From Neoarius graeffei (lineage: Eukaryota; Chordata; Actinopteri; Siluriformes; Ariidae): 64,000 nt of DNA. This document shows, piece after piece, positions 53,047 to 61,245 of this stretch. The stretch covers positions 37,180,943 through 37,244,942 of the forward strand of contig NC_083571.1 of the NCBI RefSeq assembly GCF_027579695.1. Reading direction: 5' to 3'. A program made the position numbers and the translations under genes. Each line of letters begins with the position of its first letter. Within the stretch, counting starts at the first letter, position 1. The notes under the pieces were generated by a model. The model searched no databases. It had not been told where the DNA came from and saw only the letters and a list, made by a program, of their open reading frames with translations.

Positions 53047-56000
53047 CCTAATAAGTCAAAGTTTGACTTCTTTTGAACACATACCTAGTTGCCTAAAGAG
53101 TACTATAACGAGTAATAAATAAGAAAATTTGAAAGATCTGGTGTGCTTTAATGTGGAGATATGGGGTGTCAAAGTTGCTCCAAAGCACTTTTAAAAAAAA
53201 AAATTTCAGCAAGCCATAACTTGGCAAATATTGAACTGTGAACTTTCTATTTTAGTATTTAAAGGTGTCTGACATTGAACAATTCTTGAAAATTTCATGT
53301 ATCTTGCATGAATAGTTTAATAGTAATGACTTCTGGAAGTTAGGTCCGTTTTCTGTAGCACGCGTTTCAACAGTGAAATTGGGGCCACGCCCCTTTTTTA
53401 AGCCCCTATATCTCAGAAACTAATGAAGGTACAAGCCTACAATTTTGTGCACTATTTATTGGGCACATTGACAATATTTCCAGAAAGTATGAAGCAAATC
53501 TGAGATGGTCAGTGGCGAGGCCTCTGGTGATTTTCGCATGGATTGACCCATAGAACAAACAACTCTCTGGACTGGCTGAACAAATGCCTCCGAAATGGCT
53601 TTCTGGGCTTGCTGAATGAATTGCTCCCTGAAGCGATTTGAACAAATTCGACTCTCGGAAACAACTCTGACTGGCTTTGTGAGTTAATAGACGAGTGAGC
53701 GAATCTCTTCCTCAGATCACTAACCTGCACGGCAGCCGTGTTCTAGATATAGAGTTTGTGGATTTAGGATTTCCTGCTTCTCTGGAGCTCAGTGAGCTGA
53801 GAGAGATTCCAGCAGTGTTCATCAGAGAAGTCCTCACCATCCCAACACAGGTACACCCGCACGTACCACACCACTGCAGATACAGGCAGAATCACTACCA
53901 CATCACTCCTCACTGTTTGTTACTGAATGCTGATTAAAACGATGATGGGTTCCTCTCTGATTATTTCGTGTGCGTTTTCATAGGCCGTTAAGTGCCGTTT
54001 AGCCGAAGTGGAACAAAATGAAGATGTTTGGTCTCCTGATATTGTCCTGTGGCTAAGAGAGACGCTAATCAATGCTCCTGAGTGCACAATGGAGGTCTGT
54101 AACCCTTAGTGGGAGGGGCTAGTCATGCATAAAAATAATGTAAGCACATCCTGACCAATCAGAATCATGCTGTTCTGATTAGCATTTATTCACAAAAGGC
54201 CTACCTAATTTTTTTTTTTTTTTTTGGTGTAGATATCCTGTCTGGACTCAGCAGGTCAGGTCCAGGTTTACCTGTTCCTTGGCTCTGATGCTCAAGATCA
54301 TACATCCAGCATTAACCTGCAGCTCCCTTTATCCTCTTCTGCGGTTTGCGTCCCCGTCCCCACGGTTCCAGCCTCGAGTTCCAGCCCCCCCATCATGCCT
54401 CCAGCGCTGGAGCTGCCTGAGGAAGGGCAGACTGTGGATGTGTTCGTGTCGGTGGCGTGTCACCCGGGTCACTTCGTGCTGCAGCCATGGCAGGAGTTGT
54501 ACAAGCTGGTGGTGCTGATGGGGGAGATGATCCTCTACTACAACCGACAGGAGGCCACGCCCATCACTGCTGAAAAGAACAACATCTACGCCGCCAAGAT
54601 CGACAGCAAGTGAGCAAGATGGAGGGATGAGGGATAGAGGTGTACTGTCTATTAGATGAGCTAATGTTAAACTTGGTTTGGGTCATTTAAGGCAGTTCTG
54701 TGGGTGTGGCTTCAATCGGGATCAGAGTTCACGCGTTATAACTTGCACATCTTAAAGGTAGACGGCCTTTCAGATTTTTCAAGTGTAGGTCATAAAAAGA
54801 ATTTTCCCGACACCTGGTTATTTTTGTTTAGTGGACCGAACGCTACTGAATTCGAATTGCAGACTTCTAATTTTATTAGGTTTTTTTTTTAATAGAACAA
54901 TTAAATTCTCTGCTATTTTTTTTTTTTTTTTCTTGCTTCACCATGACCCAATTCAAGATACTTCGTCATGTGGTCAATTGGTGGAGAAGTCCTGCCTCAA
55001 GTGGAGGAGTTTAAGTATCTCGGGATCTTGTTCACGAGTGAGGGAAGGATGGAGCGTGAGATCGACAGGCGGATCGGTGCAGCCTCCGCAGTGATGCGGT
55101 CGCTTTACCGGTCCGTCGTGGTGAAGGAGCTGAGCCAAAAGGCAAAGCTCTCAATTTACCGGTCGATCTACGTTCCGACTCTCACCTATGGTCATGAGTT
55201 TTGGGTAATGACCGAAAGAGCAAGATCGCGGATACAAGCGGCTGAAATGAGTTTCCTTCGCAGGGTGGCTGGGCGCTCTCTTAGGGTGAGAAGCACAGTC
55301 ACTCGGGAGGAGCTCGGAGTAGAGCCGCTGCTCCTCCACATCGAGAGGAACCAGCTGAGGTGGCTCGGGCATCTTTTTCGGATGCCTCCTGGACGCCTCC
55401 CTGGGGAGGTGTTCCAGGCATGTCCCCCCGGGAGGAGGCCCCGGGGAAGACCCAGGACACGCTGGAGGGACTATGTCTCTCGGCTGGCCTGGGAACGCCT
55501 CGGTGTTCTTCCCGAGGTGTCTGGGGAAAGGGAAGTTTGGGCTTCCATGCTTAGACTGCTGCCTCCGCGACCCGGTCCCGGATAAGCGGAAGAAGACGAG
55601 ACGAGACGAGACGAGGGGACCGAACGCTACTGAATTCGAATTGCAGACTTCTAATTTTATTAGGTTTTTTTTTTTTTAAATAGAACAATTAAATTCTCTG
55701 CTATTTTTTTTTTTTTCTTGCTTCACCATGACCCAATTCAAGATACTTCGTCATGCATCGCATGGTGAGCTTTCCCCATTCGCGCAAGGCATTGTGGGAT
55801 AGAAATTTGAAACAGGAGAGAAAAACGGAGGACGTGAGTGTGCGAATGAAATGTGAAAGAGCGACTACAGTAACGGAAAGCAAGAAAAAAACGCGTTATG
55901 TTGCGAAGCAAAGGAAACGCGGGACCAAACTAATAAATGTCAGCGAGCACCTCAACTGTTCGTTTAGTGACCGAATGATGTAACAGTCAAAGTAAACCTG

Positions 56001-56643
56001 TAGATGGCAGTAATGCAACACTGTGGATGCCAGCTGCCGTAAAACCCGAAAGAAGGAGGTGGTAAACCTGCGCATGCGCACACGGACTTGCTCTGTCTGC
56101 TTGACTGCACGAAGAGAGCGATTTAATGCACGTTATTTGCGAGGGAATCCCCTCAAATTAAATAACTTCCCGGCCACAGAATGGCCTGGTGGGTTTGTTT
56201 TTTGAGATATTACAGAAATAAACATGCATCACAATGACCAAATTTCAGAGGGAACTAAATTTCACCAATTTCATGAAATCGAAAGGTCGTCTCACGAAGT
56301 TATTTTCTACACACAGATGCAAGTGTTTTTAAAACTTCCCTAGATTCCAGGTTTTTTAATTTGGGTTTTTTTGGTTCATTCTTTTTCCCTTTCATACATT
56401 CGTTCATTTATCATCCTTTTTCTAATTTTTATCTCTGATTTGTCATTCTGTCTTTTTATCAATTTTTTTTTCCTCCCTCTAGTTGGCATCGTGTCTTGGT
56501 GAAGGGCGTGCTGTCCAACTCTCTGGTCTCTGTGTACGAGCTCGATTATGGGAAGCACGAGCTTGTGCACATCGCTCAGTTCCGCCCCCTCATTAACGAA
56601 TTCAGACAGCTGCCCTTCCAGGGCATCCCCGCCCAGCTCGCAG

Positions 56644-56677
<34 letters not shown>

Positions 56678-56951
56678 CATCACTTGTCCTGTGACTGAGG
56701 CTGAGCTAAGTCTCTCATGTGCTGTATCAGGAGTGCAGCACGGTGCCTGGAGCGAGGAAGCCGCCATCGTATTCCGCAACCATGTGGAGCGCCGGCCACT
56801 AGTGGCGCAGATCCACTCTCTCCAACAGGGGGCGCAGCCATGGGAGAGGAAACTGTCTGTTTACCTGGTGGACACGTCACAGGACGACAGTGACGTCTGG
56901 ATCCATGACATCATGACCGAGTTCACGGGCAAAACCAACAGCGACATATGA
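44747..56951 (+). CDS. tdrd7: Tudor domain-containing protein 7, complete, 17 coding exons
   Basis: TDRD7 is a germ-granule (chromatoid body/nuage) and lens RNA-granule protein. Exons are 44747-44953, 45283-45430, 45543-45696, 45775-45830, 47563-47726, 47925-48256, 48340-48606, 48670-48856, 48991-49102, 49188-49390, 50207-50341, 50434-50517, 53716-53850, 53984-54094, 54233-54609, 56483-56643 and 56731-56951. They total 3,054 bases with every phase consistent, giving 1,017 residues (human TDRD7 is about 1,098). Three LOTUS/OST-HTH domains lie at roughly residues 1-75, 193-248 and 324-395. Three Tudor domains centre on VDHG (about 510), VDLG (about 698) and ELDYG (about 910). Identity to human TDRD7 is clear by eye along the whole length. 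Teleosts can have two copies (7a and 7b) and I cannot tell which this is. The start ATG is the first in the exon and matches the family's N-terminus ([12 protein letters not shown]). Confidence 0.95.
45283..45430 (+). CDS. tdrd7: tdrd7 exon 2
   Basis: It completes the first LOTUS domain ([20 protein letters not shown]) and enters a basic linker. The acceptor follows a GT repeat (GTGTGTGTAG). The donor GTAACACACACACA opens into a CA repeat. Confidence 0.92.
45543..45696 (+). CDS. tdrd7: tdrd7 exon 3: linker
   Basis: A low-conservation polar linker ([20 protein letters not shown]...). Acceptor TTTTTGAAG, donor ACAAG|GTGAGT. Support comes from the open frame and phase consistency rather than homology. 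Confidence 0.75.
45775..45830 (+). CDS. tdrd7: tdrd7 exon 4: short linker exon
   Basis: Fifty-six bases encode [20 protein letters not shown]. Acceptor TGATCCTAG, donor GCAG|GTGAAG. Phases match both neighbours. It is shorter than the mammalian linker. Confidence 0.72.
45966..47535 (+). mobile_element. TTAA-flanked element, 1.57 kb, in tdrd7 intron 4
   Basis: Short inverted ends AGTGCATATTC and GAGGTGCACT lie inside TTAA duplications (45962-45965, 47536-47539). It carries a 147-codon ORF with a cysteine-rich motif. Sequence between 45997 and 46560 is AT-rich with a CGTGACGTCA-type motif before the ORF. Kolobok/piggyBac-type by target site. Confidence 0.72.
46565..47008 (+). CDS. transposon-encoded protein with N-terminal half of a P2RX7_C-like cysteine domain, probably truncated
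   Basis: From ATG 46565: a Ser/Glu/Asp-rich N-terminus ([38 protein letters not shown]) is followed by [20 protein letters not shown] and CNEI. Cys-x-Cys-x2-Cys and a CC pair match the zinc-binding core of the P2X7 cytoplasmic domain and related fish proteins, as I remember them. The AYRQF...WGYLGK half expected downstream is absent; instead the frame runs into a short unrelated tail. It is probably a decayed exon rather than a working gene. Confidence 0.5.
   Translation: MASGTSSEGNSSVESYEEIQQDTLQAGYGLEGYQFEPRRGTLDSGDEIREESSDDGEDETDADHGHGERGAERLRAGDTAWCSCGKCNVELLTSPAEFICCNEIGATRGLAKSSQEAETGISHVLVPTSMSQHNWAHTYIMSVTQTK
47563..47726 (+). CDS. tdrd7: tdrd7 exon 5: LOTUS 2
   Basis: It encodes [20 protein letters not shown] then [11 protein letters not shown], the second LOTUS domain, matching IKEILNKHNNGIWISKLPHF of human TDRD7. 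Acceptor TTCCTGTAG, donor ACT|GTGAGC. Confidence 0.93.
47925..48256 (+). CDS. tdrd7: tdrd7 exon 6: linker and start of LOTUS 3
   Basis: It encodes [20 protein letters not shown], a Pro/Ser/Thr-rich linker, then [20 protein letters not shown], the start of the third LOTUS domain. Acceptor GTTTTCCAG, donor TCAG|GTACAG. Confidence 0.93.
48340..48606 (+). CDS. tdrd7: tdrd7 exon 7
   Basis: It ends the third LOTUS domain ([11 protein letters not shown] matches NPQKAILYAKLP), then carries a linker and [20 protein letters not shown] leading into Tudor 1. Acceptor after a C8 run (CCCCAG), donor TCAG|GTACTC. Confidence 0.93.
48670..48856 (+). CDS. tdrd7: tdrd7 exon 8: Tudor 1, N-terminal part
   Basis: It encodes [20 protein letters not shown] and [20 protein letters not shown], the extended-Tudor helix and first strands. 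Acceptor TTCTGTCAG, donor AAG|GTAAGT, phase 0. Confidence 0.94.
48991..49102 (+). CDS. tdrd7: tdrd7 exon 9: Tudor 1 core
   Basis: It encodes [20 protein letters not shown] and the extended-Tudor strand [12 protein letters not shown]. The usual VDYG is VDHG here, so one aromatic-cage position differs from human (CYVDYGF). Acceptor CGCACGCAG, donor GCAG|GTAACC. Confidence 0.94.
49188..49390 (+). CDS. tdrd7: tdrd7 exon 10
   Basis: It encodes [20 protein letters not shown] and [20 protein letters not shown], the C-terminal half of extended Tudor 1. The acceptor follows a GT repeat (GTGAGAG). Donor GCAG|GTTATT. Confidence 0.93.
49430..50115. mobile_element. palindrome-bearing repeat in tdrd7 intron 10
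   Basis: The right end forms a strong hairpin. TTTACCAGCTTAAGGTCGGT...CCGTATGGTGAAATACCGTG (49993-50031) mirrors CACGGTATTTCACCATACGG and CCCAGCTGGTAAATAA (50074-50115). The left part (GCGCTCTGATTGGCTGGCGA, GATACGGACCCCGGTTACAG) shares the TACGGACC word. Unclassified non-coding element. Confidence 0.6.
50207..50341 (+). CDS. tdrd7: tdrd7 exon 11
   Basis: Forty-five codons, [20 protein letters not shown] through [11 protein letters not shown], the entry into Tudor 2. Acceptor GTGCGCAG, donor TCAG|GTTTTA, phase 0 at both ends. Confidence 0.93.
50434..50517 (+). CDS. tdrd7: tdrd7 exon 12: Tudor 2, first half
   Basis: Twenty-eight codons including [19 protein letters not shown], matching PFCGKICLFHCKGKWLRVE of human TDRD7. 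Acceptor GAGCAG, donor GAG|GTGAGC. The following 3.2-kb intron holds the long-TIR element. Confidence 0.94.
51255..51388 (+). mobile_element. SINE, 5'-truncated, with 12-bp target duplication
   Basis: Only the last 134 bases of the common SINE are present, yet GGTATGTGTTCA flanks it (51243-51254, 51389-51400). This is what LINE-driven insertion of an incomplete cDNA leaves. Confidence 0.92.
51700..52772 (-). pseudogene. decayed transposase-like protein with SH3/Tudor-like C-terminus
   Basis: In - strand order: [36 protein letters not shown] and [11 protein letters not shown] (52772-52440); [20 protein letters not shown] (52380-52060); then [40 protein letters not shown] and [19 protein letters not shown] (51963-51700). 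The acidic residues in LDFDENY, YFSDG and CDGIGG could form an RNase H-type active site. This architecture is familiar from uncharacterised fish and arthropod proteins; I cannot name the superfamily. Several frame changes make it a pseudogene. Confidence 0.6.
52995..53042. repeat. poly-T run, about 30 bp
   Basis: A long T homopolymer in the right arm of the 2.7-kb element, at the position where the left arm has only an A9 run. Confidence 0.9.
53716..53850 (+). CDS. tdrd7: tdrd7 exon 13: Tudor 2, second half
   Basis: It encodes [20 protein letters not shown] and [20 protein letters not shown], the VDLG core and following helix. Acceptor CTTCCTCAG, donor ACAG|GTACAC. Confidence 0.94.
53984..54094 (+). 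CDS. tdrd7: tdrd7 exon 14
   Basis: It encodes [11 protein letters not shown] and [20 protein letters not shown], the end of extended Tudor 2. Acceptor TTTTCATAG, donor GGAG|GTCTGT, phase 0. Confidence 0.93.
54233..54609 (+). CDS. tdrd7: tdrd7 exon 15: linker and start of Tudor 3
   Basis: It encodes [17 protein letters not shown], a Ser/Pro-rich linker, then [20 protein letters not shown] and EEMILYY-type sequence ending AAKIDSK. Acceptor after a T run (TGGTGTAG), donor GCAA|GTGAGC. Confidence 0.94.
54971..55618 (+). mobile_element. non-LTR retrotransposon 3' fragment, 648 bp
   Basis: It holds the end of a reverse transcriptase ORF and closes with CGGAAGAAGACGAGACGAGA, a (CGAGA)n tail. It lies in tdrd7 intron 15. 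Clade not assigned. Confidence 0.85.
54977..55585 (+). pseudogene. C-terminal part of a LINE reverse transcriptase
   Basis: It reads [80 protein letters not shown] and a C-terminus ending [12 protein letters not shown] with a stop at 55583. This is the thumb and connection region. The catalytic core and endonuclease are absent by 5' truncation, but the remaining frame is open. Confidence 0.85.
56483..56643 (+). CDS. tdrd7: tdrd7 exon 16: Tudor 3 core
   Basis: It encodes [28 protein letters not shown]... with a complete ELDYG core and [12 protein letters not shown]. Acceptor CCCTCTAG, donor GCAG|GTACACACAC into a CA repeat. Confidence 0.94.
56731..56951 (+). CDS. tdrd7: tdrd7 terminal exon with stop
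   Basis: It encodes [20 protein letters not shown] and [20 protein letters not shown], ending NSDI and a TGA at 56949-56951. The match to WSEEASMVFRNHVEKKPLVA of human TDRD7 is unmistakable. Confidence 0.95.
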
Positions 56952-57243
56952 TTCATCAAGGTTTATACGGACTACGGCTGTGTCCCAAACTGCTGTGAGG
57001 TTCAGGATGCAGCCCAGATACTCGCATGGTCCAGAGCTTTTGGATGGTTCAGTGCCTGCATGTATGCGCTTAGAATCGTAATCTCAACATGTTGTAAGTG
57101 CTCTTATTGTTTGGGGTAGAATGTGATTTTGTGAATCACGTGAGCTGTTCTAATTAGAACGGTTCTAGGGCTGCATCCCAAACCACATGCAACTGTATGA
57201 GCTCATGTCACAATACCAAATACTAAGGAAGTTTCACTGACGA

Positions 57244-57460
57244 CAATAAAAATAAGTAACTGTCAAAATATACAGAATACAATTTTTTTTTTTTTTAACC
57301 TTTTGACATATTTTCCAGACCAGGGAGCACAGTGTTTTCAACTAAACAATGCTTCCTAGTTAGAGGTTCTGTGACTTTATTCCTGCCGGTTCTTCACTTC
57401 TGTCTGTAAATATGTTTTCAGCTTATTGACTGACTTTCTTTGACCGTAAAGAGAAATAAA
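57244..57460 (+). promoter_or_regulatory. tdrd7: candidate polyadenylation signals of tdrd7
   Basis: AATAAA hexamers occur at 57244-57249 and 57455-57460, about 300 and 500 bases after the stop, in otherwise unique sequence. Either could end the mRNA. The GT-rich stretch at 57571-57600 would suit a downstream element for the second. Confidence 0.45.
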
Positions 57461-57567
57461 TTTGGCTCTGAACTGTTCTCTGTTCCTCTGTCACTCAATT
57501 TTTCTCTTTCTCCATTTGGAGTGAGTTTTGTGGTGATTGTGTTTTGCTTGTTTGTTGGTTTTTTTTC

Positions 57568-57601
<34 letters not shown>

Positions 57602-57960
57602 ATGCACTGAATTTTATTTCGTTGCTGTGTGAGCACACAAACTGGAGAATGAGGAAAAATGACTGACTGCCTGAATTGTAAAGGAATGTGTTCAGTTTCT
57701 CAAGATTTGTTCGTTTTATTAAAAATAAAAAAGCAGGTGTGTGTGTGAGAGGCATTAACTTTTTATTAAAACTGCAAGCACATTTTTCAGCAACTGAAAA
57801 TTGTCTATTTCTTTAATCGCCATTTATTTCTGAGTCATTTTTTAATGTTTTTTTATAACCCCACTGAGTCTCTGATTATTCCTAAGCCCTTTTTTTTGAC
57901 AGTAGTTTTTATCTAACTTTACCTGTTTATTTACCCCTCTTCATTTGAATGTGAAAAAGC

Positions 57961-58033
57961 TCATCTCATTCTCATCTCATTCTCTCTAGCCGCTTTATCC
58001 TGTTCTACAGGGTCGCAGGCGAGCTGGAGCTGT
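57961..58033 (-). mobile_element. SINE tail fragment
   Basis: CTCATCTCATTCTCTCTAGC to GCAGGCGAGCTGGAGC matches the 3' end of the common SINE only. Confidence 0.85.
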
Positions 58034-58111
58034 AATTATAAATATAGTTGAAAAGGCTTGTCCGATTATATAACCTCTGTGCACGAACAAGTAATTACAT
58101 ACATGCGCTCT

Positions 58112-58175
58112 GCCCTTGAGCGAGGTACCTAACTCGCAACTGCTCCCCGGGCGCTGTTAGCATGGCTGCCTACTG

Positions 58176-58214
<39 letters not shown>

Positions 58215-58487
58215 CACTGCTTCAGATGGGTTAAATGCAGAGAGGAATTTCACAAGTGTGTGATGAATAAAGTTGTGCTTTCTTTTTCTACTCGGTTATT
58301 AATTAAAAAGAGAGAGAAAGAAAGCACAACTTTATTCATCATACACTTGTGAAATTCCTCTCTGCATTTAACCCATCTGAAGCAGTGAAAACACACATGT
58401 GAGCAATGAACACACACAAACATACCCAGAGCAGTGGGCAGCCATGCTAACAGCGCCCGGGGAGCAGTTGGGTGCCTCACTCAAGTC
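58112..58487. repeat. inverted pair of SINE 3' segments
   Basis: 58112-58290 (GCCCTTGAGCGAGGTACCTA ... GATGAATAAAGTTGTGCTTT) and 58314-58487 (AAAGCACAACTTTATTCATC ... GCGCCCGGGGAGCAGTTGGG) are inverted copies separated by about 25 bases. The same segment forms the tail of the chimeric SINE at 8032. The first copy contains (TG)n at 58181-58211. Confidence 0.85.
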
Positions 58488-58885
58488 AAGTTTGTTTTTG
58501 TATAGTGCTTTTAAGAATAAACATTGTTCCAAAGCAGCTTTACAGAATCTGAATGACCCAAGACATGAGCTAATTTTATCCCTAATCTATCCCCAATGAG
58601 CAAGCCTGTGGCGACGGTGGCAAGGAAAAACTCCCTCAGACGACATGAGGAAGAAACCTCGAGAGGAACCAGACTCAAAAGGGAACCCATCCTCATCTGG
58701 GCAACAACAGACAGCCTGACTATAACATTAACAGTTTTAACATGAAGACAGTTTCGTTGATGTTATAAACTCTTCATTGATGGAAACTTGAGTGCAAAAC
58801 TGTTCATGACAACTGCAGTCCTAAAGTTAGCAAGTCAACTGTCGTCCTCAGCTATAAAAGCGTTACTGTAAGTGTCCAGAGCTCA
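58480..58885 (+). repeat. 400-bp dispersed repeat, copy 1
   Basis: CTCAAGTCAAGTTTGTTTTT through GCAAGGAAAAACTCCCTCAG and GGGAACCCATCCTCATCTGG to AGTGTCCAGAG. It is a familiar fish repeat; its class is not known to me. Confidence 0.85.
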
Positions 58886-58913
58886 AGGGCACCTCCGCCC
58901 AAAGCCGTCCCAT

Positions 58914-59036
58914 ATTAACCTAACCGCATGTCTTTGGACTGTGGGGGAAACCCACGCAGACACGGCGAGAACATGCAAACTCCACACAGAAAGGCTCGAC
59001 CCCAGAACCTTCTTGCTGTGAGGTGACCGTGCTAAC
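58914..59036 (-). mobile_element. SINE fragment
   Basis: TTAACCTAACCGCATGTCTT to TTCTTGCTGTGAGGTGACCG is the head and early body of the common SINE with short deletions. Confidence 0.82.
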
Positions 59037-59073
59037 AACCCTGTGTAAAATTACATTTTATATCATTTTATTT

Positions 59074-59220
59074 TATCCATGGCCTAATGGTTCGAGAAAC
59101 AGCTTTGGGACCAAAAGGTTGTTGGTTCAAGTCCCTGGACCAGCAGGACTGGCTTAAGTGCCCTTGAGCAAGGCGCCTAACCCCCTCCAGCAAGAGTGGT
59201 GACGTACCTTGTGTCTGATT
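59074..59220 (+). mobile_element. second tRNA-derived SINE type
   Basis: GGCCTAATGGTTCGAGAAAC (A-box-like) and GGTTGTTGGTTCAAGTCCC (B-box) lie 40 bases apart, then GCCCTTGAGCAAGGCGCCTA, a block shared with the 8032 and 58112 tails. It is distinct from the main SINE in its head. Confidence 0.7.
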
Positions 59221-59592
59221 TAACCAGAGAAAAACTGATGATGCGATTATCAGTTCGGGCATTGAATCTGACCAAAAAAAAAAAAAAAACAGCAAAGCAT
59301 TTTCATACATGTCAAGTTATACGGTTTCCCCGTATTTTGTACGGGAAAATGCAATTTTTTTGGCCAATACGGCGTACGCCAATTTTCATACGGGAAAATT
59401 ACGTTCTGTATCAGAGATTTTTTCCGTTACTCCGAGAGAATTTTCTTAGCATCCACCATTTATTTTTTTCAGACACGCATGCCCAATGAAACGGAACTAT
59501 TTTCGATTTATTTGGTTTTATAGCTGCACGTGGCTTTCTCGGTCATTTAAGTCCATCGGCTCGGACTGCCCAGACTTCTGTGACGGCTGCAG

Positions 59593-59985
59593 AAGTCAAG
59601 TCAAGTTTATTTGTATAGCGCTTTTAACAATAAACATTGTCACAAAGCAGCTTTACAGAATTTGAATGACTTAAAACACAAGCTAATTTTATCCCTAATC
59701 TATCCCCAATGAGCAAGCCTGTGGCGACGGTGGCAAGGAAAAACTCCCTCAGGCGTCATGAGGAAGAAACCTCGAGAGGAACCAGACTCAAAAGGGAACC
59801 CATCCTCATCTGGGCAACAACAGACAGCCTGACGATAACATTAACAGTTTTAACATGAAGTCAGATTCGTTGATGTTATAAACTCTTCATTGATGGAAAC
59901 TTGAGTGCAAAACTGTTCATGACAACCGCAGTCCTAAAGTTAGCAAGTCACCTGTAAAAGCATTACTGTAAGTGTCCAGAGCGTC
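59593..59985 (+). repeat. 400-bp dispersed repeat, copy 2
   Basis: About 90% match to 58480-58885 over its full length, in the same orientation 1.1 kb away. Confidence 0.85.
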
Positions 59986-60163
59986 CTCCGAGTGTGACTT
60001 TCAACTGTCCACATGCGGCCGTCCTCCACAGGAGCGATGTGCTGAGACTCCGACCAGACACAGGGCACCAGGATGGATCAGGCAGGTCCGAGGAGCAGAA
60101 GAGGTCAGCATCCAGAACATAACTTATCCAAGTTATGCTCTGCCAATTTCTCGTGGAACACAA

Positions 60164-60191
60164 CCCCCCCCCCCCCCCCCCCCCCCCCCCC
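60164..60191. repeat. poly-C tract of 28
   Basis: Uninterrupted C run. On the other strand it is a G28 run that could form a quadruplex. Its exact length may be a sequencing artefact. Confidence 0.85.
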
Positions 60192-60449
60192 GGACTATGG
60201 CAGACCATTTTTCGCAGCTAGCGGAAAAAAAAAAAGTTTCCCGAATCAAAGACTGCACAGGTAAGCATTTGTGGGTTGTTGGTGGTTTTTTTTAGTTTTT
60301 ACTGTTTGCATGTAGGAAAGCTTCCTCCATTATGATGATAATTTCGGGAGGTGATACTGGGTGTCGCCGTTTATACAACGACAACTGTAGTTACCCGGCG
60401 ATTTCTGGTTTTGCTTCCCTAAATGTTTTAATTGCTGATAGACATTATA

Positions 60450-61168
60450 GGGGTGTTCACACGGCAACTTTTACTCCGGTGTAACACCGGGGCTGCCCTG
60501 GTAGAGCGTTCACACGGTACAAAGTTATACCGGTGTAGCCCCTGAAAGCTGCTTAAACCGGTGCAAATCTAACCCTGCTCGGGAGGTGGTTTAAGAAATT
60601 TACTCTGGAGTAAATGCTAGTTTGCGGGGCAGCACCAATATAAAATGGGACGTCTGAACGCTACAGGGGTAGACTCGCTACGCGTGAGGAGAGTTGATTA
60701 CATACGGGCATTGCATAATTTGCATCCTGGTATTTTACGCTTCCAAAATGGCGAATATCAACAACAACAGAACTGCGTGTCTTCCAGTGTTGCCAGATTT
60801 GGCGGTTTTAAGTGCATTTTGGCGGATTTGAATATTTTTGGGCTGGAAAACGTCAGCAGTATCTGGCAACACTGGTGTCTTCATCCACGTTGTTTTCCCG
60901 GCGCTTGGTGATGCCATGACACCCGGGAAAAGGAAGTACATTTTCACGCATGCGCATATTTCATTTCCACATTATTACTATCGTACAGCACGGTCGGAAA
61001 AACTGCCGTGTGAACGCAAGTGGGGCTGCACCGGTGCTAATACGCTTCTCTCTAGTAAGCAGGTTTGTGACGTGTGAACGCTCCACTAAATTTACACTGG
61101 TGTCAGATATATCGCAACAAAATACATCGGTGCAGCATCGATGCAAATATGTGCCGTGTGAACACCCC
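60450..61168. mobile_element. Harbinger-like non-autonomous element, 719 bp
   Basis: The ends GGGGTGTTCACACGGCA and (complement) GGGGTGTTCACACGGCAC are inverted repeats. TTATA is present on both sides (60445-60449, 61169-61173), compatible with a TTA or TA duplication. A smaller palindrome (AGTGTTGCCAGAT ... ATCTGGCAACACT, 60785-60873) lies inside. No transposase is recognised. Confidence 0.75.
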
Positions 61169-61245
61169 TTATATGTAGACACAGATGACCAACACTCATT
61201 ACTACCATCAGTCGTCAGTACTGGAAAAGTATTGAATGAAGAGTA

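Larger units (their letters stand above)
50780..53535 (-). mobile_element. 2.7-kb DNA element with about 700-bp terminal inverted repeats
   Basis: The left arm (about 50780-51700) and right arm (about 53535-52840) mirror each other, from AAATCACCAGA/TCTGGTGATTT and CCACTGACCATCTCAGATTT inwards to CTATAAATATTAAGGTATCA. A 5'-truncated SINE with its own target duplication interrupts the left arm. The interior encodes a broken protein on the - strand. Superfamily not assigned. The outer edges and target duplication are unclear. Confidence 0.75.
54833..55757. repeat. direct repeat of about 137 bp flanking a LINE fragment
   Basis: GGACCGAACGCTACTGAATT through CAAGATACTTCGTCATG occurs at about 54834-54970 and again at 55619-55757. 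The copies differ only in homopolymer lengths (T and A runs). The LINE fragment lies exactly between them. Confidence 0.93.

Noticed and set aside
55753..56205. Basic ORFs between the 137-bp repeat and tdrd7 exon 16
   Set aside because: Intronic, no domain, and different frames are equally open.
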